Part shown: positions 43,374-52,013 of the stretch, piece by piece | Layout: the number at the start of each line of letters is the position of its first letter | Numbering within the stretch: position 1 is the first letter of the stretch | From: Salinactinospora qingdaonensis | Lineage (GTDB): Bacteria > Actinomycetota > Actinomycetes > Streptosporangiales > Streptosporangiaceae | Reading direction: 5' to 3' | Assembly (NCBI RefSeq): GCF_039539445.1 | Contig: NZ_BAABDD010000001.1 | Coordinates: 248,001-312,000, forward strand | Length of the DNA stretch: 64,000 nt | Translations under genes and position numbers: made by a program | The notes under the pieces: generated by a model | Seen by the model: only the letters and a program-made list of their open reading frames with translations | Database searches by the model: none | Told to the model about the DNA's origin: nothing

Positions 43374-43492
43374 CCCCAGCCAGCCGTCGCTGCCCCTTCG
43401 GTATGGCTCCCGCCGCCCGCGCCGCGGAACCGACCCAGCGCCACCCACCGCCCGCCGTCGCCGCCTCCCGCTACCGCCCGTCACCCCACCAC
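43374..43492 (-). repeat. 119-bp repeat, right arm of a perfect inverted pair
   Basis: Exact reverse complement of 42553-42671. Perfect identity in non-coding DNA points to a recent duplication or to gene conversion. The pair could fold into a large cruciform. No target-site duplication was recognised. Confidence 0.9.
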
Positions 43493-43709
43493 CCCAGCAC
43501 CGACACTCGACCACTCCCCATTCCCCTTGCCGAGGGCCACCGCGGCGGGTTCGCCGAAGTCGGCGTCGAACGAGTGGTCGGTGAAGCCAAGGGCTCCCCG
43601 GCGCCGAAATGCGGTGGCCCGGCGCTGTCACAGCAGGCCACGGCAGACGGATGTCTCCTCCTCCGCCTGCGTCCGGTGCGGGTCTGGCTAGCTGGCTCGG
43701 CCCATGCGC

Positions 43710-44696
43710 CTAGCTCTGTAGGACGACGGCTCCCGGTTGGGCGCTGACCAGCGGCGGGCCAGCCATCGCACGCTTGCGGTGCTCCTGGGGGCTGACTCCG
43801 CGCACCCGTTTAAAGGCGACACTGAGCGCGAAGGAGCTGCCGTAGCCGACCTGGCGGGCTACCGTGCCGATCGTGGCGTCGGACTCGCGCAGCAAGTCGG
43901 CTGCCAGGGCGAGCCGCCAGCCAGTCAGGTAGGTCATGGGAGGTTCCCCCACCAAGCTGGTGAATCGGCGTGCCAAGGCCGCGCGGGACACGCCCACCTT
44001 GGTGGCGAGTTTAGCGACTGTCCAGTCGTGGGCGGGGTCATCGTGCAGCAATTGCAGCGCCGGCCCCACGATCGGGTCTTGCTGGGCCTGATGCCAGGCA
44101 GGCGCGCCGGCTCCCGGCATAGCCAACCAAGACCGCAACACACTGACCAGCAGCAGGTCGAGAAGGCGATCCAAAACCAGTTCCTGCCCCGGCTCATTCT
44201 TGACGATCTCGGCGGCGAGAAGGGGGATGAGTGTGCCGTCGCCGGCCTCAGCAGGGCGCACGAGCAGTCCTGGCAGCGCCCGCAACAGCCGTTGGCCGAT
44301 CTCGCGGTGCATCTGGTAAGTGCCGGTGATCATGACCGTCGAACCGTTGAGGCTGTCGCCCCAGGTGCGCACCCCCAACCCCATCGTCCGGACGGGATCT
44401 TTGCCGTCGTTGCTCGTGCAACGCTGTCCGGGGCCGATAACGACCTCGATGGGAGTGGCCGGGTCGTCTGCGACGACGTAGGGGTCGGGTCCCCGGATCA
44501 CGGCAACGTCTCCGGGGTGTAACCTCGCGGCTGCCCCGTGGTCAGGGATAACCCACGCCTGGCCACGTACCATCGTCACCAGAGCAAGCGGGGCTTGGTC
44601 CTCAACGCGCAGCGCCCAGGGCGGGTTCAGGATCGACCGGAGCAGGAACGCTCCACGGGCCTTTGGCCCGTCCAAGAGCCCGGTTAGTGTATCCAT
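43710..44696 (-). CDS. AraC-family transcriptional regulator
   Basis: 328 residues. N-terminal cupin-like ligand domain (ALVTMVRGQAWVIPDHGAAARLHPGDVAVIRG) and C-terminal AraC double HTH (WTVAKLATKVGVSRAALARRFTSLVGEPPMTYLTGWRLALAADLLRE..IGTVARQVGYGSSFALSVAFKRVRGVSP). Divergent from the DUF1772 gene, 120 bp away, which it probably controls; similar AraC proteins usually regulate a DUF1772 or NmrA neighbour. Confidence 0.92.
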   Translation of the reverse strand: MDTLTGLLDGPKARGAFLLRSILNPPWALRVEDQAPLALVTMVRGQAWVIPDHGAAARLHPGDVAVIRGPDPYVVADDPATPIEVVIGPGQRCTSNDGKDPVRTMGLGVRTWGDSLNGSTVMITGTYQMHREIGQRLLRALPGLLVRPAEAGDGTLIPLLAAEIVKNEPGQELVLDRLLDLLLVSVLRSWLAMPGAGAPAWHQAQQDPIVGPALQLLHDDPAHDWTVAKLATKVGVSRAALARRFTSLVGEPPMTYLTGWRLALAADLLRESDATIGTVARQVGYGSSFALSVAFKRVRGVSPQEHRKRAMAGPPLVSAQPGAVVLQS

Positions 44697-44816
44697 GCGG
44701 CTGAGTGTAGACGCTCAAACATGGATAAGAGCTGTCCAGCTATGGAAAATCTTGTCGCCCACGGATTCACTGACGGCAGAGCAGTATGAGGGTGGAATCT
44801 CGTTAGGAGAGTTGCG

Positions 44817-45332
44817 ATGGCGGAACTGTTCCGTGGGGGCGTGCTGATAGCCGCGACGATCACCACTGGCCTGGTGGCGGGGCTTTTCTACGCCTACGCA
44901 TGTTCTGTCATGCTCGCGCTGCGCCGGGTCGATGACCGGACCTTCATAACCGTGATGCAACTGATCAACCGGGCGATCCTCAACGGCTGGTTCGCGCTGA
45001 GCTTCGTCGGCGCGCTGGCGTTCACTGGGGTGGCGATCGTGCTGTATGCACTGGACGACGGCGGAGCGATCCTGTGGCCTCTCGGCGGCGCTTTGGTGAT
45101 TTACATTGTGACGATCTTTGTCACCCGCCGTTTCAACATCTCGCTCAACAACGAGCTCGACGCGGCCGGCGCCCCTGAACGTATCGGCAACCCGGCGGCG
45201 GTACGCCGGCGCTTCGAGGACCCGTGGATCAGGTGGAACGTGGTGCGCACCTTGCTGTCCCTGGCCGCTTTCGGCTGCCTGTGCTGGGCGCTGCTCATCG
45301 AGGGTCATGGCCAGACGCTGATCTGGTGGTAA
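44817..45332 (+). CDS. DUF1772 / anthrone-oxygenase-like membrane protein
   Basis: 171 residues, about four membrane helices (GVLIAATITTGLVAGLFYAYA; AILNGWFALSFVGALAFTGVAIVLYAL; ILWPLGGALVIYIVTIFV; LLSLAAFGCLCWALLIEG). RRFNISLNNELDAA and RFEDPWIRWNVVRTLLSL are the DUF1772 core. Some relatives oxidise anthrones in polyketide pathways, but most are uncharacterised. ATG 44817 follows TTAGGAGAG. A cluster tailoring role is possible; an AraC-controlled stress role is as likely. Confidence 0.87.
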   Translation: MAELFRGGVLIAATITTGLVAGLFYAYACSVMLALRRVDDRTFITVMQLINRAILNGWFALSFVGALAFTGVAIVLYALDDGGAILWPLGGALVIYIVTIFVTRRFNISLNNELDAAGAPERIGNPAAVRRRFEDPWIRWNVVRTLLSLAAFGCLCWALLIEGHGQTLIWW

Positions 45333-45440
45333 TCCGCCTCACCAGACTCGAATATCCCAGGGTGTGACCGCCGCACAGTCCGGCTTGCTCATCCGTGCCC
45401 ACCGGAACCGACCGGGATGATGACTCAAGGAGGCCCCCCG

Positions 45441-46208
45441 GTGAGCCCCTCTCCCTTCCGCCGCCCTAACAGCGTCAGCCAGCCCACTTTGCGATTGGCG
45501 ATGTTCCACCACGCCGGTGGGTCGGCGACGATGTACCTCCCCATGAGCGAGGAACTGCCCGCTGACTGGGACCTGTTGCTCTTCGACATGCCGGGGCGTG
45601 GAACCAACCAGCGGCGCTCGGAGCCGGCGAGCATGAACCATCTGCTGGCCGAGGTCGCTGCCGACATCGACCCCTGGCTAGACGCTCCGATCGCCCTAGT
45701 CGGGCACAGCCTGGGGGCCGTCATCGCCAGCGAAATGGGCCGCTACCTGTGCGCCAGGGGAACCCCACCGGTGTGGGTCGGCGTCTCTGGCAGGGTCGCC
45801 CCGGACTACGGTCCACGTCCAACGGGTCATCTGCACCGCCTCGACGACGAAACGCTCCTGGACGAATTGAGTGGGATGGGAGCTATGGATCGGGAGCGCC
45901 TCACGGCTATACCGAACCTGCGTGACCATTTCCTACGGACCGCGCGAAGCGACCTGCGGCTGGTGGAGAGCTATATCGAGCCCCCCGACCGGAACGCTCT
46001 CACGTGCCCGCTGACCGTGTTCGCCAGCACGGACGACGAATGGGCGCCGCTAGCGGGCATGCCGGGGTGGCGGCGGGAGACCACCCACTCGTTTCGGCAA
46101 CGTGAGTTCTCCGGCGGGCACTTCTACTTCCTCGGCGAACGATTCGCCGAATTCGCCCAATGCGTGGTCGCGGAGGCAGGGCGCAACCTCCACCTGCCCC
46201 AGGAGTGA
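45441..46208 (+). CDS. Type II thioesterase
   Basis: 255 residues from GTG 45441, chosen because AAGGAGG lies 7 nt upstream (the frame opens earlier). LAMFHHAGGSATMYLPM, LLLFDMPGRGTNQRR, nucleophile Ser in LVGHSLGAVIASEMG, Asp in VFASTDDEWAP and His in FSGGHFYFLGE make a complete external thioesterase of the RedJ/GrsT type. It clears mis-loaded or stalled acyl groups from carrier proteins, which supports carrier-bound synthesis in this locus. Right edge of the cluster. Confidence 0.92.
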   Translation: MSPSPFRRPNSVSQPTLRLAMFHHAGGSATMYLPMSEELPADWDLLLFDMPGRGTNQRRSEPASMNHLLAEVAADIDPWLDAPIALVGHSLGAVIASEMGRYLCARGTPPVWVGVSGRVAPDYGPRPTGHLHRLDDETLLDELSGMGAMDRERLTAIPNLRDHFLRTARSDLRLVESYIEPPDRNALTCPLTVFASTDDEWAPLAGMPGWRRETTHSFRQREFSGGHFYFLGERFAEFAQCVVAEAGRNLHLPQE

Positions 46209-46289
46209 CAGAGGAGCCGATCGTCGGGCAACGGGCCTGGAGGCGGGGAGCACGGATCGCCACGCCATCGCGGTTTACGCTAACAACAG

Positions 46290-46307
46290 AAGGTTACCTT
46301 ATATGAT
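46290..46307 (+). promoter_or_regulatory. Probable TetR autoregulatory operator over its -10
   Basis: AAGGTTACCTT (46290-46300; arms AAGGT/ACCTT) overlaps TATATGAT (46300-46307), about 10 bp before the TetR start. The placement suggests autorepression and a very short or missing leader. Confidence 0.4.
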
Positions 46308-46313
46308 GGCGTG

Positions 46314-46973
46314 ATGACCCAGAGCACGCGCGACGCCCTTATCGCGTCGGCCACCCGGCTCATGGACGAGGGAGGACTCGACGCGGTCACACTGCGCGAG
46401 GTGGGCCGACTGACCGGCGTGTCGCACATGGCCCCCTACAAACACTTTTCCTCCAAGGAAGAACTGCTCGCCGCAGTCGCCGCGCAGGAACTACAGCAAC
46501 TGCGCGCCTCCATCGCCGAGGCAGGCCACCACCACCGGAGTTCGACGGCTACGCTGCGCACAGTAATGCAGGGGTATGTGGCATGGGCTCTGGCTCACCC
46601 GGCGCGTTTCAAGCTCGTGTTCGGCGCGTGGACCCAACGGTCCAAGGAGCTCGATGACGCCGTCACCGCGACGCGAACGGCGCTGGTCGAAGTGGTGGCC
46701 GCCGACCAACGGGCGGGGCTGCTTCCTGAGGGCGACTGCAAGCGTCTCGCCTCGCTGGTACTCGCCCTCGCTCACGGAGCCGTGGACCTTACGCTCGCGG
46801 AGCCCGTCTCACCACGGCCCGCGGGGCAGACCAGCCCCGAGGAACTGGTCGACGACATGTTTGACCGGCTGAACACAGATGCTGAAACGGTTCCGCGAGA
46901 GCAAGCCGGCCCCTGCGGCGATGCGGCCGGGAATCAGGCGACGCGGAGCGCCTCGACACTCGGTTCTCGCTGA
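46314..46973 (+). CDS. TetR-family transcriptional regulator
   Basis: 219 residues from ATG 46314 (GTG 46311 also possible). N-terminal HTH: RDALIASATRLMDEGGLDAVTLREVGRLTGVSHMAPYKHFSSKEELLAAVA. The C-terminal domain resembles the WHG type (YVAWALAHPARFKLVFGAWTQR...; LASLVLALAHGAVDLTLAEP). Ligand unknown. Same strand as the thioesterase but with its own promoter; may repress an export or cluster gene, though no transporter is adjacent. Confidence 0.9.
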   Translation: MTQSTRDALIASATRLMDEGGLDAVTLREVGRLTGVSHMAPYKHFSSKEELLAAVAAQELQQLRASIAEAGHHHRSSTATLRTVMQGYVAWALAHPARFKLVFGAWTQRSKELDDAVTATRTALVEVVAADQRAGLLPEGDCKRLASLVLALAHGAVDLTLAEPVSPRPAGQTSPEELVDDMFDRLNTDAETVPREQAGPCGDAAGNQATRSASTLGSR

Positions 46974-47155
46974 TCAGCGGGGAAGAGCAGGCCAGGACCG
47001 GCGACCCACAATACGCCGCTAAACTGGGCAAAGCGACCGATTCACGACGTTTCCCCAGTCCAGCATCCCGGGTTGTCGCACTGTGCACCGCCTTGCCACC
47101 GGGACTGCGGTCACGTGCGGTCGTGAGGAGTACTCCCGCAGGAAAGGCCCCCACC

Positions 47156-47749
47156 TTGACTGATGTCGACCCCGCCGCCACCCGACGGGAAGAAGCGATC
47201 GTGCGCGCCGATGGCTCGCTGGACGACACAACCCGCCCCCGGGTATCCAACGGCGAGGGTCGCTACCAGGCCGGTGAAGCGGGACAGCGGCTCGTGCGCA
47301 TCCACGACCACCTGCGCGAGGAGCTACGCCAGCTTCAAGACGCCTTCGAACGGGTGATGGCCGGGCACAGCGATCCGGCGGTCGCGCGCTCGATGATCAA
47401 CCAACTGACCATGCGGCAGAACTATTGGACGCTGGGGAGCTTCTGCGCATCCTATTGCCGGGTGCTAGCCACCCACCACACGATCGAGGACGAGCACATG
47501 TTCGTCCACCTCAAGGCCGCACAGGAGACGCTGGCGCCGGTTCTGGGACGCCTGGAGCAAGAACACGAGATCATCGCCGCCGCGCTCAGCCGTCTCGACG
47601 CCGCACTAGTCGAGATGATCCAAGATCCGGCACGGCTGGACGGGGTGCACCGGGCCGTGGAGTTGCTGGCCGACATGCTGCTGTCCCACCTCGACTACGA
47701 GGAGAGCGAACTCGTGGCCCCTATCGACCGGTTGGGACTGCAAATCTAA
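47156..47749 (+). CDS. Hemerythrin-like HHE domain protein
   Basis: 197 residues from TTG 47156 (AGGAAAGG eight bases upstream). Four-helix hemerythrin pattern: LVRIHDHLREELRQL, ATHHTIEDEHMFVHL, LEQEHEIIAAALSRLD and LLSHLDYEESELVAPI, supplying the His/Glu ligands of a di-iron site. Actinobacterial HHE proteins bind O2 or NO or sense redox state. Not obviously part of the cluster; no partner gene. Confidence 0.87.
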   Translation: MTDVDPAATRREEAIVRADGSLDDTTRPRVSNGEGRYQAGEAGQRLVRIHDHLREELRQLQDAFERVMAGHSDPAVARSMINQLTMRQNYWTLGSFCASYCRVLATHHTIEDEHMFVHLKAAQETLAPVLGRLEQEHEIIAAALSRLDAALVEMIQDPARLDGVHRAVELLADMLLSHLDYEESELVAPIDRLGLQI

Positions 47750-48353
47750 GTGGTCTGGCCCTAGCCCGGGACTTTCGGTTCCAGGGATATTGCGAAGCGC
47801 TAGGAGCCGGCGCGCGCCACAAGGGGTCGCCAAACCCGGGCGTGCGCCGCAAAGATTTTCGGAATAAGACGAAATTCGCAGGTCACCCTGGAAATAAACG
47901 GGCATGGGAAGAGCTGTGACCGGTTGCAATATCGGCTTTCTGGGACGACAGGACAGCGTCTCGTTTCTACTGAGCTTTTGACGGAGAACGCGGCAACCCG
48001 ACATGCCTTGCCTGTGTCATCTTCTTCGACACGCAAGGCGGCGGGGACTGCCCTCGCAACTCCGTAACACCGGCGAACTGCGGATATGACAACACTTCGT
48101 GCGACGCGGCGACGGTGCAACTGGCCGCTTTCCGGCGATCCACCGCTGCATTCTCCGGCCCCACGCTGAGAGTGAGCGGAGCTGTTAGCCGCCTTCCTGC
48201 GCAAGATACCGCGAAAGCTCCCCCTCGTTCACAGGCACCATACGGTACAGCGCGGACCGCCGTAGGAAAGCTGCCAGCGCGTTGAGCAGGCGAACACGGA
48301 AGGCACGCAGCAGACGCGCCGTGCAATGACGCGGGCGACAGCGACAATCTCGG
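47750..48353. other. Gene-free stretch after the hemerythrin gene
   Basis: Only unsupported frames on both strands (for example a 70-codon minus frame at 48185-48394). A vanished XRE partner of the DUF397 gene might be expected here, but I cannot identify HTH remnants. Confidence 0.45.
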
Positions 48354-48421
48354 TTTTCAGCATGCTGAAAAAGTCGAAATCTGGGGTAAAACACTCCGAA
48401 AAACTCTGAAACGCATCAGAG
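48354..48421 (+). promoter_or_regulatory. Operator-like palindromes upstream of the DUF397 gene
   Basis: TTTTCAGCATGCTGAAAA (48354-48371) is a perfect 18-bp palindrome, and CTCTGA-AACGCA-TCAGAG (48404-48421) is a second dyad 22 bp before the DUF397 start. They suggest binding of a dimeric regulator, perhaps an XRE protein encoded elsewhere. Confidence 0.5.
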
Positions 48422-48443
48422 AAGAGACAGGAAGGCGCACTCT

Positions 48444-48671
48444 ATGCTCGCTGAAGCAGAGTTCCGGGCACGAGTCGAAGGGCAGTGGCAGAAGTCCTCG
48501 TTCTCGGGATCGAGCGGGAGTTGCGTGTACATCGCCGTCGCCGAGGACACAGTGGGAATCGTGGAGATCGACGACCCGGCGCACGTGGATTCCGCGGCCA
48601 TCGTGCTCACGCCGCTGGAGAACTTCCGTAGATTCCTCGCCGGCGCCAAAGCCGGAGAGTTCGACCTCTAG
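48444..48671 (+). CDS. DUF397 domain protein
   Basis: 75 residues: WQKSSFSGSSGSCVYIAVAEDTVGIVEIDDP...VLTPLENFRRFLAGAKAGEFD is the whole DUF397 domain. ATG 48444 with AGGAAGG upstream. DUF397 proteins are small actinobacterial partners of XRE-family regulators in development and antibiotic control. The usual adjacent XRE gene is missing on both sides. The commonly seen DSKDP is IDDPAH here. Confidence 0.85.
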   Translation: MLAEAEFRARVEGQWQKSSFSGSSGSCVYIAVAEDTVGIVEIDDPAHVDSAAIVLTPLENFRRFLAGAKAGEFDL

Positions 48672-49685
48672 GTGAACGGGGCGCCGCCAGAGGTGACGCC
48701 GCCTTAGCAGGTGCCGCCTCTGGCCGACGCCCCCAGGGAGACCGCTGGGCTAGATGATCTGTCCTGAGAGGTCGGGAACGCGGGAGGAGGGAGGGCCGCC
48801 GATCGCGGTGTGACCGGTGGTGATTGTCGTACTGCACGGCCGGTGCTGCCTCTCCCACTTCGTCGGCTCCCGCGGCGGCACCGCGCCAGAGGGTCAAGGA
48901 CTACGGAGCAATCGAGAAGCGGTCAACTAAATGTGGTCGTCGCCGTGGGGCGGCTCCTCCCGCCTGAAGGATCGGGGCTCCGGCCCTCCCCCGCCTCCGT
49001 CGATCTCACCTAGCCAGGAGAGGGCGCTCTGGGGACGGCCCCCTTTCTTGTCGCCGGGTGAGGCTCGGCATAGCTTGGCGCGACTGCGCAACGCACCGCC
49101 GGTGCACCCGATAACGGCACGTGACCGGTAAATACACATTGACCGGTTTACGTTCGCGAAGCTGTGGCAGTGATAAGAAAGCCTGTTTGACGGCGGAGAG
49201 CCCCGGCGGCTTGGGGCGGTCAGCGACCCGTCAGGTATGGTCGGCCGCTGGCAGGATCGCCGGATGTGGCGCGGCTGCACGCGAGGGCTACCGCGCGGGT
49301 AGGCCCACGGTGAGCGGCAACGCGACAGCCGGATATGACTCACATCACAGAAAAGAGGCAAAGCATCACGCAAAGCAGCACAAAAAGGATCTAAAGCGTA
49401 ATACTTCATATTTTTTGTTTTATTGACTCATGCACACATCGGTTTGCACACGGCGAAGTCAACATCTGACAACCATTGGAAATCCGAAACTTCAGTCGTG
49501 CGCCGAACCAACCTAGAGTCAAAGGATATACGGGGACCGACGGGCTGGACGGGCCTAAGGCCACCATAGCGCGTCCATGCGCCGGTCCGCCGCGAAATGA
49601 CCAGGTCGCCGGAGCCTTTACGGCCTTCCACTTCACAGGGGGCGCCACCTGCTCCGGCGAGAGGCAAGCGCGGGTAGGAGTCGAC
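48672..49685. other. Upstream region of the BCCT transporter gene
   Basis: About 1 kb without a supported gene. Two TGACCGGT units 18 bp apart lie at about 49119-49145, and an AT-rich block (49395-49440, with TATTTTTTGTTTTATTGACT) could hold the promoter. A TTG at 49476 opens the transporter frame early, but the residues read from it do not look like protein. No c-di-AMP riboswitch was recognised. Confidence 0.5.
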
Positions 49686-51377
49686 ATCAATCGGTTAAGA
49701 GCTTACATCCAGGAACACACCAATCCCCCGGTGTTCTTCATAGCCGCGGGGGTCATTCTCGTATTCCTTGTTGGCGGCGTCCTCTTCACGGAGGCGGTCA
49801 GCAACGGAGCGGGCGCAATCCTTGACTTTATCGCCACCTACCTTGGTTGGTTCTACATCCTGGCCGCCACGGGCTTCCTGGTGTTTGTGCTGTGGCTGCT
49901 GTTCAGCCGCTTCGGCAACATACGGCTAGGCCCCGACAACTCCCGCCCAGAGTTCGGCACCGTGGCCTGGTTCGCGATGCTGTTCACGGCCGGTATGGGG
50001 ATCGGGCTGGTGTTCTACGGGGTTTCCGAACCCGTCACCCACACCATGAGCCCGCCCATCGGTGAAGGGGGGACCGCGGAGGCGGCTACCCAGGGTATGA
50101 ACTACACCCTGTTCCACTGGGGGGTTCACCCGTGGGCGATCTACATCGTGCTCGGGTTGGCGCTGGGCTACTTCCACTTCCGTAAGGGACTGCCGATGCG
50201 GCCGGCGTCGGCGCTGTACCCGTTCCTGGGCAACCGCATCTACGGGTGGCCGGGCCACATCGTCGACATCCTGGCGGTCTTTGGCACCCTGTTCGGGCTG
50301 GCCACCTCGCTGGGTATCGGAACGACGCAGATCAACGCCGGTCTGAGCACCCTGTTCGGCTTCCCCAACACGGGGTTGACCCAGATCCTCATCGTCGCCG
50401 CCATCACCGCGGTCGCGGTGGCCAGTGTGATGCTGGGCATCGACAAGGGCATCCGCCGGCTGTCGGTGATCAACCTATGGCTGGCAGCGGCGCTGATGGT
50501 GTTCGTGTTCATCGTCGGACCGACGCTGTTCATCCTCACCGGGCTGTCCAACTACACCGGGTACTACCTACAGCACATCGTCGAAAGCAGCTTCCAGATC
50601 TTCGACGTCAGCAACCAGCCCGACGCCGCCGCCTGGCAGGCCGGCTGGACCCTGTTCTACTGGGGTTGGTGGATCGCGTGGTCGCCGTTCGTGGGAATGT
50701 TCATCGCGCGCATCTCCCAAGGCCGCACCATCCGCCAGTTCATCGCCGGCACCCTGTTCGCTCCGGTGGGCGCCTCGATCGTGTGGTTCAGCGTGTTCGG
50801 CGGCTCCGGCATCTTCTACGAACTGCGCGGTGCCGGCATCTCCGAACAGTCCGCCGACCAGGCGATGTATGTGCTGCTGGAACAGTTGCCCATCCCCGGC
50901 ATCCTCTCGGGGGTGGCCTCTGTCCTCACGCTCGTCGTCGTGGTGCTGTTCTTCGCCACATCGTCGGACTCGGGCTCGCTCGTGGTCGACATGCTCACCA
51001 ACGGCGGCGACCCGCACCCGATCAAGCTACAGCGCTTCTTCTGGGCGGTCACCGAGGGCCTGGTGACGATCGTGCTGCTCGTCGTAGGCGGATCGGCAGC
51101 GGTGAGCGCGCTGCAATCGGCGTCGATCACCACCGGTCTGCCATTCGCGATCGTGTTGATCCTGGTGTGTGCCGGGCTACTCAAGGCGCTGCGAACCGAG
51201 CACCCGTCGGCGCAGATGCCCATGGCGGCCTCGCTGGTGCGCGAGAGCGCAGACGGCGGAAAGGGCACATCACGTACGCCCCAAAGGGGTAGCGAGAGCA
51301 CCGCTGCGGCGGCCACGGGAGCAAGTTCCGCAGGCGCGTCGGGCTCCGGCAACACGTCCGAATCCGGCGAGAAGTGA
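49686..51377 (+). CDS. BCCT-family betaine/choline/carnitine transporter
   Basis: About 563 residues, 12 membrane helices. Signature WFAMLFTAGMGIGLVFYGVSEPV, FHWGVHPWAIY and LFYWGWWIAWSPFVGMFIARISQGRTIRQF. Na+-coupled uptake of glycine betaine or related solutes against osmotic stress. The family N-terminus (NRLRAYIQEHTNPPVFF) begins at ATC 49686, which has TAGGAG five bases upstream, but there is no in-frame ATG, GTG or TTG between TTG 49476 and the first helix. The true start is unresolved (ATC 49686 or TTG 49476). Ser/Ala/Gly-rich C-terminal tail. Confidence 0.9.
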   Translation: MNRLRAYIQEHTNPPVFFIAAGVILVFLVGGVLFTEAVSNGAGAILDFIATYLGWFYILAATGFLVFVLWLLFSRFGNIRLGPDNSRPEFGTVAWFAMLFTAGMGIGLVFYGVSEPVTHTMSPPIGEGGTAEAATQGMNYTLFHWGVHPWAIYIVLGLALGYFHFRKGLPMRPASALYPFLGNRIYGWPGHIVDILAVFGTLFGLATSLGIGTTQINAGLSTLFGFPNTGLTQILIVAAITAVAVASVMLGIDKGIRRLSVINLWLAAALMVFVFIVGPTLFILTGLSNYTGYYLQHIVESSFQIFDVSNQPDAAAWQAGWTLFYWGWWIAWSPFVGMFIARISQGRTIRQFIAGTLFAPVGASIVWFSVFGGSGIFYELRGAGISEQSADQAMYVLLEQLPIPGILSGVASVLTLVVVVLFFATSSDSGSLVVDMLTNGGDPHPIKLQRFFWAVTEGLVTIVLLVVGGSAAVSALQSASITTGLPFAIVLILVCAGLLKALRTEHPSAQMPMAASLVRESADGGKGTSRTPQRGSESTAAAATGASSAGASGSGNTSESGEK

Positions 51378-51397
51378 GAGGAATGAGAGGTTAGTCG

Positions 51398-51898
51398 GTG
51401 GCAGCAGAGAAGCGAGCGGACAGAAAATCCAACAGACACCGGGGCAATCCGTTCCGCGGCGTCCGAGACGTCATGAGTGAGATGAACCGGATCGCCGACT
51501 ACATGTCGACTATCGAGACCGGGAGCCAGGCACAGCCACGAGGGCACGCCGACGCGTGGAGCCCCACGACCGACATCTTCGCTCGCGGTAACGACCTCGT
51601 GATCCAGGCCGAGCTTCCCGGGGTCCAGCCCGAGGACGTGGAGGTCTCCTTCTCTGGAGGCTACCTGGACATCGACGGCGAGCGGCGGCGTGGCGAGGAC
51701 GCCGACGACGTCATCTACTACACCAGCGAACGCTTCCGGGGCAGGTTCCGTCGAGAATTTGTTCTCCCCTCAGGGATCGATGACGACGACATCAGCGCCC
51801 GCTTCGACGAAGGGCTGCTGGAGGTCACCGTGCGGGGCGGCGCGGGCGCGTCGGGCCCCTCGGTGATCCAGGTACAGAGCAACAGCAAGAAACGCTAA
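51398..51898 (+). CDS. Hsp20/alpha-crystallin small heat-shock protein
   Basis: 166 residues from GTG 51398 (GAGAGG seven bases upstream). The alpha-crystallin domain spans about 58-155: WSPTTDIFARGNDLVIQAELPGVQPEDVEVSFSGGYLDIDGER...FRREFVLPSGIDDDDISARFDEGLLEVTVRG. ATP-independent holdase. It starts 20 bp after the transporter stop and may be co-transcribed with it as a stress unit, with a hairpin terminator just beyond. Confidence 0.93.
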   Translation: MAAEKRADRKSNRHRGNPFRGVRDVMSEMNRIADYMSTIETGSQAQPRGHADAWSPTTDIFARGNDLVIQAELPGVQPEDVEVSFSGGYLDIDGERRRGEDADDVIYYTSERFRGRFRREFVLPSGIDDDDISARFDEGLLEVTVRGGAGASGPSVIQVQSNSKKR

Positions 51899-51916
51899 CG
51901 GTAACGCGCGACAACG

Positions 51917-51955
51917 GTGGTCCGGCCTGGGGAAGCGGTCGTTGGGCCGGACCAC
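51917..51955 (+). terminator. Hairpin after the Hsp20 gene
   Basis: GTGGTCCGGCC (51917-51927) and GGCCGGACCAC (51945-51955) form a perfect 11-bp stem with a 17-nt loop, 19 bp after the stop codon. Confidence 0.75.
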
Positions 51956-52013
51956 GGTTGTCCGGTACAGGGTGTGGGAGTGAGCGGTCGCGCGAAACGG
52001 GAAGCCTCACCCT

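Noticed and set aside
19964..46208. Prodiginine cluster
   Set aside because: KSIII, ACP, A domain, carrier, dehydrogenase, oxoamine synthase, thioesterase and SARP are shared in type, but the condensing enzyme (RedH-like) and Rieske cyclase (RedG-like) are absent.
48185..48394. Minus frame ending RMVPVNEGELSRYLAQEGG
   Set aside because: The ending looks protein-like, but there is no start signal, family or conserved partner; considered as XRE remnant and not supported.
48672..49475. c-di-AMP (ydaO) riboswitch ahead of the osmolyte transporter
   Set aside because: Looked for because of the transporter, but the conserved core sequence elements are not present.
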